Of a DNA stretch of 64,000 bases, positions 38,583 to 47,251 are shown piece after piece. The stretch spans positions 79,474-143,473 of the forward strand of contig JAQWGN010000015.1 of the NCBI GenBank assembly GCA_029238215.1, given 5' to 3'. The translations under genes and the position numbers were made by a program. Within the stretch, counting starts at the first letter, position 1. Each line of letters starts with the position of its first letter. The notes under the pieces were generated by a model that was not told where the DNA came from, searched no databases, and saw nothing but the letters and a program-made list of their open reading frames with translations. This stretch comes from Flavobacteriaceae bacterium (lineage in GTDB: Bacteria; Bacteroidota; Bacteroidia; Flavobacteriales; Flavobacteriaceae).

Positions 38583-40048
38583 GCGTTTCGTTGTTTGTAA
38601 GCGTCTAAGGTTTGATATTTTTCATGTTGGTAGATTTGCTCAATCCATTTAAAAACAGCGTTGCGAAGGGCAACACCAAGAACCCCGACCAAAGCAATAA
38701 GGCCAAAGCCAACAAGCTTGCTATGGAGTAAAACCCCTACATAGAAAATAAACATAGGCAAGATAATTTTAGGGATGCTAAGCAAGAGAGTTTTTATATT
38801 GAAGGATTTTTTATCACCAAACGCACCTTGCATGGAGTTCAGATCAATAGGTGTTCGGGTATAGGCTCCCGAAAGCAATACGAGATGTGCATTAACTCCC
38901 ATATTATAGATTCCTCCTGCCAAAATAGCCAGATAGGTTTCCCAACTAAAGAACAGGTAAAAACTTGCTAGTGGTAAGCTAATTAACGTACCTACCACCA
39001 CCAGCCACCACTTCGATATAAGGTATTCTTTATAAGGTACGTTTTGTGTCATCATTAGGGGATAATAGCCGCTGTCCCAACTGGGAACAAACTGACCAAA
39101 ACTGAATAAAAACCCACCACTTACAAAAACCCCTATAAATACCTGCCAAACAGCTCCGCTATAAAGGTCACTCATAAAAATTAGCCCATAAAACAAAAAG
39201 GCAAACCCCATCCAAACGGACATGCGCGCTCGTTTGTTTCGTACGATGAGACGAATGTCATTTTTTAGAAAAAAAGCAATGCGGCCAAAGCCATCAAGCC
39301 ATCCTAGCTCTCCAGCCCGATGGGTTTCTTTTTTCTGATGCATCACTTCATTATCAAGATACAGGCTAGCACGAAAATGCGAAAGACTCCATTGATAAGT
39401 GACTACGGCAAGGGCCACTGGAATCAACGCCCAAAACGGTTGTTGATATACAGCCATAAAAAACGGCCCCACAACAGCTGTGATATCAAACATCTCATAA
39501 TGTTGTAAGCCATAAACACCAAGCAGTAGCACACCAACAGCCACCAATACTTTGTCTTTGCTGTTGAGTATGATATTGAGAAAATTCGTTGACAAGATGA
39601 TACTCCCCACAGCTATTAACCACCCGATTACTCCTATGGGGTTATAGCCTTCTTTAAGCAGAATAATTCCAAAAGGAACAAAAAAGAATAGGTTTACGAT
39701 GTTAAAAAAACTGAAAACTGTTTTTAAGAGTCCAAAGCGCGCAATATTTACTCTAGCAATGGGCATTGCTAGCAACGGCTTTACGTGGATTAAAGGCATT
39801 TTTTGGATAAAGTATCGCGCTACTACCCAAATAGCCAATGCATAAAACAGAAAACCGCTCACAATTGGCAAAGGATCTTCACCAATTTCTTCTTGAATTC
39901 CAAAAAACGCAATAAATGCAAGTCCCGTAAAAACAAAGGCAAAATAGAGCCACACAAAAACCAAAAGGATTTTATGTAGCATTTTCGTTGCAACCCCTGC
40001 TGCTCTAAAGAAAGATTTCCATTGTAAATAAATGAAGCGTTTTATCAT
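38579..40048 (-). CDS. DUF5687 family ABC exporter membrane subunit
   Basis: A 489-residue polytopic membrane protein with about 12 predicted helices, beginning MIKRFIYLQWKSFFRAAG. The pattern and its overlap with the ATPase match DUF5687 proteins of Bacteroidota, which act as permeases of ABC-2-like exporters. No substrate can be inferred. An exact TAnnTTTG box lies 17 bp before the ATG. Confidence 0.85.
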   Translation of the reverse strand: MIKRFIYLQWKSFFRAAGVATKMLHKILLVFVWLYFAFVFTGLAFIAFFGIQEEIGEDPLPIVSGFLFYALAIWVVARYFIQKMPLIHVKPLLAMPIARVNIARFGLLKTVFSFFNIVNLFFFVPFGIILLKEGYNPIGVIGWLIAVGSIILSTNFLNIILNSKDKVLVAVGVLLLGVYGLQHYEMFDITAVVGPFFMAVYQQPFWALIPVALAVVTYQWSLSHFRASLYLDNEVMHQKKETHRAGELGWLDGFGRIAFFLKNDIRLIVRNKRARMSVWMGFAFLFYGLIFMSDLYSGAVWQVFIGVFVSGGFLFSFGQFVPSWDSGYYPLMMTQNVPYKEYLISKWWLVVVGTLISLPLASFYLFFSWETYLAILAGGIYNMGVNAHLVLLSGAYTRTPIDLNSMQGAFGDKKSFNIKTLLLSIPKIILPMFIFYVGVLLHSKLVGFGLIALVGVLGVALRNAVFKWIEQIYQHEKYQTLDAYKQRNA

Positions 40049-40065
40049 AGAAAAGAGACTAGTTA

Positions 40066-40073
40066 CAAAGGTA
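40066..40073 (-). promoter_or_regulatory. Likely -7 promoter element of the DUF5687/ABC operon
   Basis: TACCTTTG on the minus strand, 17 bp before the ATG; a TTG lies 15 bp further upstream (40091-40089), slightly close. Confidence 0.4.
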
Positions 40074-40092
40074 CTATTTTTATAAGACCAAT

Positions 40093-41124
40093 TTATTTTT
40101 GAAGGATATCCAGTGCTGCTTCTATCACTGCTTTGGGGACAATAGTTCGCATGGCATCTTTATATCCGCGGTGTGTTTTATTTCCATAGACCGAGCTTGG
40201 CAAAAAAGGAAATACTGTTCGGTCGGGAGTAAGGCTCTGTTGAATGGGCTGTTCAAAAGGCGCAAATCCCAAACACGGATGTGTAGCTCCCCATAGGGTA
40301 AGGACAGGCACGCCATAATTTGCGGCTAGGTGACCATTGGCAGAGTCCATAGAAATCATAAGATCGAGTTGGGCAATTAAACGAAGCTCGGCATCAAAAG
40401 TGTAAACGCCAGCCGCATTGGAAACATTCCCATAGGCGTTAGACCAAATGTCGAGTTGTTGCATTTCTTTGGTTCCAAATCCAAACAAAATCACTTGGTA
40501 GTCTTGTTGCAAAAAAGCAACTACTTGCTGCATCAAATCTAGTGGATATTGTTTGCCTTGGTGCGCTGCAAAAGGAGCAATTCCTATCCACTTTTTGTTT
40601 TGATCGAGTTTTAATGCTTCAATATTAGGGCAAAGTGGAGGGGGTGGAAATTCGTGCTCACTTAGGGTTATGGGAAAGCCTAGGCGTTCAAATACCTGTG
40701 CATAGCGGTGTATTTGTGGAATAAGTGGAACTAGCGTTTTGGCCTTGGCTTTGGTCAGTCTTTTTTTATCGGCTCTGCCTTTGTCGAGTCGGGCTTTGCG
40801 TATCCAAACGAATGGCGCAAAAAACAACATTAGAGTTTTGGTTCGCAGTACTTGATGAAGGTCTGCAATATGGGTTGGTTTAAGTTTTTTTAAGATGCTA
40901 AACAATCGGTAAAGCCCAGAAATTCCTTTGTGGGTTCCGTAGAGATCGGGGGTAACAAAAGCCGTATTTGGGATTGATTCGAACAACGGAACAAAACGCT
41001 TTCTCGTAACGATGGTGATTTTAAGGTTGGGGTAGGTGTGCGTAAGACAGCGCAACACCGGAATGACCATGGCGACATCGCCCAAGGCCGATAAGCGAAA
41101 CACTAAAATGTGTTTTGCCGCCAT
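40093..41124 (-). CDS. Glycosyltransferase family 9 (heptosyltransferase-like)
   Basis: A 343-residue GT9 enzyme: N-terminal HILVFRLSALGDVAMVIPVL and C-terminal DLMISMDSANGHLAANYGV followed by PVLTLWGATHP, the ADP-sugar binding region. GT9 enzymes add heptose or related sugars to lipopolysaccharide core or O-chain. The start overlaps the stop of the DUF4254 gene by one base, a pairing I associate with other Bacteroidota. Confidence 0.9.
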   Translation of the reverse strand: MAAKHILVFRLSALGDVAMVIPVLRCLTHTYPNLKITIVTRKRFVPLFESIPNTAFVTPDLYGTHKGISGLYRLFSILKKLKPTHIADLHQVLRTKTLMLFFAPFVWIRKARLDKGRADKKRLTKAKAKTLVPLIPQIHRYAQVFERLGFPITLSEHEFPPPPLCPNIEALKLDQNKKWIGIAPFAAHQGKQYPLDLMQQVVAFLQQDYQVILFGFGTKEMQQLDIWSNAYGNVSNAAGVYTFDAELRLIAQLDLMISMDSANGHLAANYGVPVLTLWGATHPCLGFAPFEQPIQQSLTPDRTVFPFLPSSVYGNKTHRGYKDAMRTIVPKAVIEAALDILQK

Positions 41125-41729
41125 TATGAATTTTTCTTGTACAAGACTGGATTAAGCGATTCGTCGTTGTACATTTTCATTTGTTTATACTCCTTCATGT
41201 ACTTTTTCCCGGCTGCCATATCGGCAAGGAGTTGGTCTATAGCGGTAGAAAGGTCAATTTTTTGTTCTTGGAGTACAGCAAGTTTTGTGGCACATGCAGC
41301 ACGGTGAGCATCGGAGGCCGAAGGTCGTGTAGCCTCTTCGTTCATGTGGTAGATTTTGAGTGCTAAAATAGACAAGCGATCGATGGCCCAAGCGGGACTT
41401 TCGGTATTGATTGTAGCATCAGTTAGCGGGGTTACGTCTTCAAAATGTTTTAAGAAATAGCTGTCAATATACTCAACCATATCGGTGCGGTCTTGGTTGG
41501 AAGCATCAATTTTGCGTTTTAAAGCAACAGCATCTACTGGGTCTATACTAGGCTCTCTGATAAGGTCTTCGTAATGCCATTGTACGGTATCAATCCAATT
41601 TTTACGATAGAGTAAATGCTCTAAGGTTTTTGCATCAAACGGATTTTCAAAAGCTTGATCAACCGAATCGAGGACATGGTATGTACGAATACTCTGTTCA
41701 AAAATATTGAAGGCTTGTGCGCTAGTCAT
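41124..41729 (-). CDS. DUF4254 domain-containing protein
   Basis: A 201-residue all-helical soluble protein of the DUF4254 family, recognised by YRKNWIDTVQWHYEDLIR, DAVALKRKIDASNQDRTDMV and the DRLSILALKIYHM segment. No catalytic function is known. It is translationally coupled to the GT9 gene, which suggests a role in the same glycan pathway (inference). Confidence 0.85.
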   Translation of the reverse strand: MTSAQAFNIFEQSIRTYHVLDSVDQAFENPFDAKTLEHLLYRKNWIDTVQWHYEDLIREPSIDPVDAVALKRKIDASNQDRTDMVEYIDSYFLKHFEDVTPLTDATINTESPAWAIDRLSILALKIYHMNEEATRPSASDAHRAACATKLAVLQEQKIDLSTAIDQLLADMAAGKKYMKEYKQMKMYNDESLNPVLYKKNS

Positions 41730-41743
41730 GCAAATTGTTTTGA

Positions 41744-41751
41744 CAAAGATA
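41744..41751 (-). promoter_or_regulatory. Likely -7 promoter element of DUF4254/GT9
   Basis: TATCTTTG on the minus strand ends 14 bp before the ATG, in the 97-bp divergent region shared with the small membrane gene. Confidence 0.4.
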
Positions 41752-41777
41752 GGTCAAAATACAAAAGTTACAGGCAC

Positions 41778-41808
41778 TTGCATCGAGTCGATTTTAGGCG
41801 TACTTTTG
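41778..41808 (+). promoter_or_regulatory. Consensus promoter of the small membrane gene
   Basis: TTG at 41778-41780, a 20-bp spacer and TACTTTTG at 41801-41808, a full match to the flavobacterial -33/-7 promoter. It ends 18 bp before the ATG at 41827. This is the best promoter in the window. Confidence 0.65.
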
Positions 41809-41826
41809 TCTTGCAAAATCAAGATT

Positions 41827-42054
41827 ATGAAAGCCTTATTTGAAGCCATTGCCTACCTGTTTGAAGAGATCCTTTTTATTCCGCTTAACATGCTGCGTGA
41901 GTTAGAGCTTACGAGCTGGTTTTTTGCAAGTGCCCTTAACTGGTTGTTTTTGGCGATTGGTTTCGCAGGCTTATTCTATTGGCTGGGTCAGTTGAAGAAA
42001 TTTAATGACAACAACGAAGAAGACCTCGACTCGACATCGCATTCGTTCTTATAA
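41827..42054 (+). CDS. Small conserved membrane protein, 75 aa (possibly DUF6341)
   Basis: Begins MKALFEAIAYLFEEILFIPL, has one clear membrane helix (about residues 28-52) and a charged tail QLKKFNDNNEEDLDSTSHSFL read as two parts around residue 58. I recall similar small proteins beside purD in flavobacteria (DUF6341); this is moderately certain. ATG 41827 is fixed by the promoter and by conservation; the longer frame from 41707 runs through the promoter. Its stop overlaps the purD stop by 6 bp. Function unknown. Confidence 0.8.
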   Translation: MKALFEAIAYLFEEILFIPLNMLRELELTSWFFASALNWLFLAIGFAGLFYWLGQLKKFNDNNEEDLDSTSHSFL

Positions 42055-43311
42055 ATCGAAACCTAAATCAGTTCGATAATACATTCCCTCAAACGAAACC
42101 TTAGTCAGCGTTTTATAAGCGTTTTGTAGTGCTTCATGTACGTCTGTGCCAAATCCTGTAGACGAAAGCACCCGTCCTCCGTTGGTTTGTAGCTTCCCGT
42201 CTTTTACAGCAGTTCCTGCATGGATAATAAGACCATTGTCTACGCCTGTAATTTCTTTTCCTTTTTCATAGGCTTCGGGGTATCCACCTGCCACTCCCAC
42301 AACGGTTGCTGCAGCTTGGGAGCTGATGCGCAGCGCTACTTCAGCCAATTGTTTTTTGGCTGTGGCACTTAATAGGTCTACCAAATCATTTTCGATTCGC
42401 GGAAGGACGACTTGTGTTTCGGGATCGCCCATACGGACATTGTATTCAATAACAAACGGATCGTCGCCCACTCGAATAAGTCCAATAAACACAAAACCGA
42501 CAAAGTCAATCGCATCTTTTTTAAACCCCGATAGGGTAGGTGCTATAATTCGTTCATGAATTTTTTGGGTAAAGGCCGCATCGTTAAAGGGCACGGGAGA
42601 TACGGCGCCCATTCCTCCGGTGTTTAAGCCAGTATCGCCTTCGCCTATGCGCTTGTAATCTTTGGCAAAAGGAAAGGTAACATGGCCTTCGCCATCAGTA
42701 AGGACAAAACAAGAGAGTTCAATTCCGTCTAAAAAGCCTTCAATGACCACTTGCTCGCTGGCGGCACCAAATTTCTTATTCGCCAACATATCGGTAAGTG
42801 CAACTTTGGCTTCTTCTAAGTCGTTGATGATAAGCACGCCCTTTCCTGCGGCTAATCCATCGGCTTTTAGCACATAGGGTGCAGGGATCGTTTCTAGATA
42901 ATCCAATCCTTGGTTTAGGGTATCGGCAGTAAATTGTTTGTAAGGTGCAGTTGGGATGTTATGCCGTTCCATAAAGGCTTTGGCGTATGCCTTGCTTCCT
43001 TCCAGCTGTGCAGCTTCCTTTTTTGGTCCGATCACAGGAATGTGGCTTAGGTTAGGGTGGGCAGCAATAAAATCGTGAATACCCGCAACTAGTGGCGCTT
43101 CCGGGCCAACAACAATAAGGTCAATGTTGTTTGTGGTTACGGCAGCAGCAACGGCCTCAAAATCAGTAGGCTCAAAGGGAAGGTTGGTGCCTAGTTGTGC
43201 GGTTCCTGCATTACCAGGTGCAATAAATACGTTGGGTTGTTGCGGACTTTGGGCGAGTTTCCAGCAAAAGGTGTGCTCTCTCCCGCCACTGCCAAGAATA
43301 AGAATATTCAT
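42049..43311 (-). CDS. purD: Phosphoribosylamine--glycine ligase
   Basis: Second step of purine synthesis, joining glycine to phosphoribosylamine with ATP. The 420-residue ATP-grasp enzyme has N-terminal MNILILGSGGREHTFCWKL, the ATP-binding VLKADGLAAGKGV and the family signature RMGDPETQVVLPR. It is a single-gene unit, separated by 180 bp from the divergent Kazal-domain gene. Confidence 0.97.
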   Translation of the reverse strand: MNILILGSGGREHTFCWKLAQSPQQPNVFIAPGNAGTAQLGTNLPFEPTDFEAVAAAVTTNNIDLIVVGPEAPLVAGIHDFIAAHPNLSHIPVIGPKKEAAQLEGSKAYAKAFMERHNIPTAPYKQFTADTLNQGLDYLETIPAPYVLKADGLAAGKGVLIINDLEEAKVALTDMLANKKFGAASEQVVIEGFLDGIELSCFVLTDGEGHVTFPFAKDYKRIGEGDTGLNTGGMGAVSPVPFNDAAFTQKIHERIIAPTLSGFKKDAIDFVGFVFIGLIRVGDDPFVIEYNVRMGDPETQVVLPRIENDLVDLLSATAKKQLAEVALRISSQAAATVVGVAGGYPEAYEKGKEITGVDNGLIIHAGTAVKDGKLQTNGGRVLSSTGFGTDVHEALQNAYKTLTKVSFEGMYYRTDLGFDL

Positions 43312-43324
43312 GTAAAATTTTTCA

Positions 43325-43332
43325 CAAAAATA
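43325..43332 (-). promoter_or_regulatory. Likely -7 promoter element of purD
   Basis: TATTTTTG on the minus strand ends 13 bp before the purD ATG. No matching TTG box was seen. Confidence 0.4.
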
Positions 43333-43491
43333 GAAAAACGAATCCGATAAGTTGACACGTTTGGGCGCCCTCTTTTATGCCATAAAGATGCCTTGTCAAT
43401 TTGTCTTTAGACATGTGAGTGGCTAATTACAGCCTCTTGGCATGATTTATGGTAAATTAGCAGCAAGCGAAATCTATTAAAACCCTCAACA

Positions 43492-44067
43492 ATGAATCCT
43501 TTTAGACGAATTATATGTACTGCGTTGCTGATGCTCTCGTTTCAATGTCAATCGGAAGATGAAACTCGCTCAATATGTTACACAGATCCAATACCAAACG
43601 CTGTGTGTACTGAAGAATATATGCCTGTTTGTGGCTGTGATACCATTACCTATGGCAATCGCTGTAAGGCAGACATTGCCGGAGTACTCGAATATACGCC
43701 CGGAGCATGTAGTACTGTTGAAGTGGAAACTGCCTTTCGCCAATGGATTGCCAGCGGAATAACTTCGTATCGGTTTGAGCTTTATATTTCGTGTTTTTGT
43801 GTTTATTACGAACCGTTTCGGATTCGTGTTGAAGATGGTATAGTGGTTGAAGTTTTAGGAAACGGGAATATTTCTAGCGCTGGCTTACCCCTAACCATTG
43901 ACGCGTTATTTCTCGAGATTAAGCAACGCCTGAGTGCAAATCCAGATGCTGCAAGGGTTGAATTTGATCCAGACTTCGGTTATCCGTTTTTAGCGAGTTT
44001 TGATATGGATTTTAGAATTGCTGATGAGGAAATTTCGTATCAAGTCAACGAGTTTTATATCGATTAA
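43492..44067 (+). CDS. Lipoprotein with Kazal-like domain and DUF6174-like domain
   Basis: A 191-residue probable lipoprotein (signal ending LMLSFQC, cysteine 19; the -1 Gln is unusual). Residues 29-73 form a Kazal-type inhibitor-like domain: CTEEYMPVCGCDTITYGNRC then a Cys at 73, with the TYGN core and cysteines at 29, 39, 47, 49, 58 and 73. Residues about 78-190 resemble DUF6174 (SYRFELYISCFC, then IRVEDGIVVEV). A Kazal domain on a surface lipoprotein could bind host or predator proteases, but inhibition is inference. Its 3' end converges on the hemolysin III gene. Confidence 0.75.
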   Translation: MNPFRRIICTALLMLSFQCQSEDETRSICYTDPIPNAVCTEEYMPVCGCDTITYGNRCKADIAGVLEYTPGACSTVEVETAFRQWIASGITSYRFELYISCFCVYYEPFRIRVEDGIVVEVLGNGNISSAGLPLTIDALFLEIKQRLSANPDAARVEFDPDFGYPFLASFDMDFRIADEEISYQVNEFYID

Positions 44068-44085
44068 TGCCTCCTGCGTATTGCT

Positions 44086-44715
44086 CTAAATAACGTACAG
44101 ATACACCATAAAAAAATGGCAACTTGCTCCACCAAGAACAAACAAATGCCAGATAACATGATTAAAAGGAATTTTCTGAATCACGTAAAATAGTATACCC
44201 AACGTATAGGCCAATCCTCCGGCAAACAACCACAATATAGCAGCGGGATCTAAGGCAGTAGAAAGCTCTGAAAAAGGAATAATAATTAACCAGCCCATGG
44301 CGAGGTACAACAGCGTTGAAAAGCGCTCGAACCTTCCCGTAAAAAAGAGTTTGAGTAGAAACCCAAAAGCGGCAATGCCCCATACGGTCCAAAATAGTTT
44401 CCAGCCCAAATCATTGGGAAGCACCAACAGCAGCACAGGGGTGTAGGTGCCTGCAATAAGAAAGTAAATGCTGATGTGATCGGCGACTCTAAAGTAGTGT
44501 TTGCGTTTGGCTCCTTTTACGGCATGGTAACAAGTAGATGCCAAAAATAAGAGAACGATAGAACTCCCATAAACAAGCACACTAAACAGGCCCCAGGGGT
44601 TGTTTGTTTGGTCTACGGCCAGTATAAGCAAGACCAAGGCAGCAATACCGAGCAGTGCACCGATGCCATGCGACCATGCGTTCAGTTGTTCTTCCAATAC
44701 ACTTTGTTCTCGCAT
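44086..44715 (-). CDS. trhA: Hemolysin III family (PAQR) membrane protein
   Basis: A 209-residue seven-helix membrane protein of the PAQR/hemolysin III family. It has the family's zinc-site residues: the Ser and His of LASTCYHAV, the Asp of RVADHISIYFLIAGTYTP, and the two His of WHLFVLGGASCHF. The bacterial members (TrhA/YqfA) affect membrane fluidity homeostasis; haemolysis is a historical label. It is a single-gene unit. Confidence 0.9.
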   Translation of the reverse strand: MREQSVLEEQLNAWSHGIGALLGIAALVLLILAVDQTNNPWGLFSVLVYGSSIVLLFLASTCYHAVKGAKRKHYFRVADHISIYFLIAGTYTPVLLLVLPNDLGWKLFWTVWGIAAFGFLLKLFFTGRFERFSTLLYLAMGWLIIIPFSELSTALDPAAILWLFAGGLAYTLGILFYVIQKIPFNHVIWHLFVLGGASCHFFMVYLYVI

Positions 44716-44852
44716 AAGGGCTGTTTTAAGGGCTATTTTTGCCGCTTAAAAGTACGTCTTTTTAGGCTGGGATTTGGTAGTTAATTGGTGCGCAGCAAAC
44801 AGGGCTGTATAACCGGCAGAAAGAAAAAACAGTTACATAAACTATTTATTGC

Positions 44853-45401
44853 CTAGTTAACATACACCACCTCAACCAGCACTTCATTGCGGCGGTTGTA
44901 AAATTTATACGGACTGTCGTAGCCCAAAAACTCAACACTTCCCGAAGCTTCAACCCCGTTGGCTTCTAGTATTTCTAAAAGCTGCTTTTTGTATGCGGCT
45001 TCTTTTGTAGCGTTTGTATAGCCCGAGTATCGGATAGCGGCTACATGGCGTGGTTCAGTAACCTGAAGCGAAACGTTTTCACCTTTTGGTACAGGGGCTC
45101 CTTTTTGATGTACATCCAAAGGCATGACAAATGCCATTTCAGACTTGCTTTCATTCATATACACCGGTGCAGTCATGGCAATTTTTTCTTCCGATGCGTT
45201 GTTGCCCGAAATGTATCGGAATAGTTTTCCAAAGTTGTTGTCTCCACGGGTCTTTACCAAAGTTGCGCTTGGGTAAAAACGAATTTCTACACTATCGATT
45301 TTTTTGATGACTTCGTATGCTTGAATTTCAGTGTCTTGTGCCATTACAACGGATTGGAGTATGCATGTAGTTAAAAAGAAAATGTAGAAACTGGATTTCA
45401 T
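44853..45401 (-). CDS. SOUL-family heme-binding protein
   Basis: A 182-residue exported protein: signal peptide to about residue 21 (VVMAQ), then the SOUL/HBP fold: YEVIKKIDSVEIRFYPSATL, the KIAMTAPVYM motif and the C-terminal SPYKFYNRRNEVLVEV. SOUL proteins bind heme or related tetrapyrroles in eukaryotes; bacterial functions are not settled. It lies 5 bp after the flavodoxin-fold reductase gene, suggesting a two-gene unit. Confidence 0.88.
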   Translation of the reverse strand: MKSSFYIFFLTTCILQSVVMAQDTEIQAYEVIKKIDSVEIRFYPSATLVKTRGDNNFGKLFRYISGNNASEEKIAMTAPVYMNESKSEMAFVMPLDVHQKGAPVPKGENVSLQVTEPRHVAAIRYSGYTNATKEAAYKKQLLEILEANGVEASGSVEFLGYDSPYKFYNRRNEVLVEVVYVN

Positions 45402-45406
45402 GCGTT

Positions 45407-45988
45407 CTAGCGTGTTTTTTTAATATCTTTCTTGATGTCTTTTCGGACAGTTTCCAGGTATTTTTTTCGTTTGGCATCGCTAACAAAAGGCACCGACCAA
45501 AATTGCTTTGTTTTTGTAAAAAGCGATAATTTCCATCCAAATACAAAGGAGTAAACACCCATCACCAAACGCAGTTTAACAGAATTAAGATAGAGTATTT
45601 TCACCGGTAGCGCAGGCGCTCCATGGGTTACATAAGTACGGACTTTTTTGTCTTTTAAGAATGGTTTTGGGTAGGCATACAGCTTGGTAATATTAACAAA
45701 TTGATAGGCAAAGCCAGGAGTAAGGACTTCATCAAAAAAGATTTCCATCCGTGGGGTAAGCCGAAACCACCAAACGGGGGAGATGATGTAAATTCGATCG
45801 GACCACGTAACAAGTTCTTTGTATTTTGAAATGACGTCGGTTCTAGGCCGTGTAAAGCTATCGCGGTATAAATCAATAACCTCCACATCTTCGCCTGACT
45901 GTTCTAAATTCTCTTTGACCGTTTTAAAGATTCCATTATAGCAGAAGGAAGCTTGGTCCGGGTGACCAATGATAACCAGATTTTTCAT
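45407..45988 (-). CDS. NAD(P)H-dependent oxidoreductase, flavodoxin-like fold
   Basis: A 193-residue enzyme of the NQO/KefF/YwrO family with N-terminal NLVIIGHPDQASFCYNG, the VEVIDLYRDSF segment and the FMN-binding ISPVWWFRLTPRMEIFFDEV loop. It should reduce quinones or similar acceptors with FMN. ATG 45988 (MKNLVIIG) is used; an upstream in-frame ATG at 46027 would run through the promoter element. The C-terminus is unusually basic (KDIKKDIKKTR). Confidence 0.88.
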   Translation of the reverse strand: MKNLVIIGHPDQASFCYNGIFKTVKENLEQSGEDVEVIDLYRDSFTRPRTDVISKYKELVTWSDRIYIISPVWWFRLTPRMEIFFDEVLTPGFAYQFVNITKLYAYPKPFLKDKKVRTYVTHGAPALPVKILYLNSVKLRLVMGVYSFVFGWKLSLFTKTKQFWSVPFVSDAKRKKYLETVRKDIKKDIKKTR

Positions 45989-46000
45989 AAGCAATTTTAA

Positions 46001-46008
46001 CAAAGGTA
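46001..46008 (-). promoter_or_regulatory. Likely -7 promoter element of the reductase/SOUL unit
   Basis: TACCTTTG on the minus strand ends 12 bp before the ATG at 45988. Confidence 0.4.
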
Positions 46009-46126
46009 AGATTTTGAATGTAAGCATCTGTTTTTATGGCGTTAAATTGGTAGCAGATTCGCAATCGTATAAAATCTATTTTAGTAGTAGGAAAGAACCC
46101 CATTGTTTTAGTATTTTAGTGCTGCT

Positions 46127-47251
46127 ATGAAATTTGATCTTTCCGCTACCGGACTGAGGTTTACCCAACACACGCCCAAGCACCAAACTCCGTTTGAACG
46201 CTTGTTTGAGGTATTTAAAGAATTGATTACCCACACCTCTGGCGATTTTGATGAGGCAATCGATTGGCTTCGCGAACTAGACCGAGAATATAAACTCACC
46301 AACAGCGACTACACCATAGACGACTTTGTCGAAGACTTGCTCAAGCGGGCCTACATCCAGCCCAAAGGGGATGGTACGGGCGATGGCTCGGGAATGGGGC
46401 TCACCTCTAAAACAGAGAAACTTCTTAGAGAACATGCACTAAAGCAAGTGTTTGGAAAGCTAAAAAAAGCGGGTTCGGGAAACCATAAAACCAAAAGCAC
46501 GGGGCAAGGTGCTGATGATACAGGCGAGTTTAAAGCCTATCAATTTGGCGATCCCCTCGAAAAAATTTCGATGACTGAAAGCATCCGCAATGCACAAATT
46601 CGAACCGCAGGCATGGACTTTACCCTTCAGCATGACGATCTGGTAGTTGAGGATAGTTTTTACAACACCCAAATGAGTACAGTGTTGATGATTGATATCA
46701 GCCATAGCATGATTTTGTACGGCGAAGACCGGATTACTCCAGCCAAAAAAGTTGCCATGGCGCTAGCCGAGTTTATCACCACCCGCTACCCCAAAGACAC
46801 TCTAGACATCTTGGTGTTTGGTAACGATGCCTGGCCCATTGCGCTCAAAGAAATTCCTTACCTGCAAGTAGGACCCTACCACACCAATACTGTGGCGGGA
46901 CTTTCCCTAGCAATGGACCTGTTGAGGCGTCGAAAAAACAGTAATAAGCAGATTTTTATGATTACAGATGGCAAACCCAGCTGCCTGAAAAATCCCGATG
47001 GAACCTATTATAAAAACAGCAATGGCCTCGATGATTTTATTGTAGACAAATGCTACAACATGGCGCGCCAAGCCCGAAAACTACACATTCCCATTACGAC
47101 CTTTATGATTGCACAAGACTCGTATTTAAAAGAATTTGTACGAAACTTTACAGAAGCCAATAAGGGTAAAGCTTTCTTTACAGGCTTAAAAGGATTGGGA
47201 GAAATGATTTTTGAAGACTATGAACAAAACAGAAAAAAACGATTAGGATAA
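46127..47251 (+). CDS. VWA domain protein, partner of an AAA+ ATPase
   Basis: A 374-residue soluble protein. Residues about 184-350 form a von Willebrand factor A domain with an intact metal site: DISHS (Asp190, Ser192, Ser194) and a later MITDGKP. The first 180 residues are helical and charged, with a glycine-rich patch DGTGDGSGMG near 83-92. It abuts the AAA+ gene with no gap. Such VWA/MoxR-like pairs act as chaperones that load metals or mature enzyme complexes; the client here is not encoded nearby. Confidence 0.88.
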   Translation: MKFDLSATGLRFTQHTPKHQTPFERLFEVFKELITHTSGDFDEAIDWLRELDREYKLTNSDYTIDDFVEDLLKRAYIQPKGDGTGDGSGMGLTSKTEKLLREHALKQVFGKLKKAGSGNHKTKSTGQGADDTGEFKAYQFGDPLEKISMTESIRNAQIRTAGMDFTLQHDDLVVEDSFYNTQMSTVLMIDISHSMILYGEDRITPAKKVAMALAEFITTRYPKDTLDILVFGNDAWPIALKEIPYLQVGPYHTNTVAGLSLAMDLLRRRKNSNKQIFMITDGKPSCLKNPDGTYYKNSNGLDDFIVDKCYNMARQARKLHIPITTFMIAQDSYLKEFVRNFTEANKGKAFFTGLKGLGEMIFEDYEQNRKKRLG

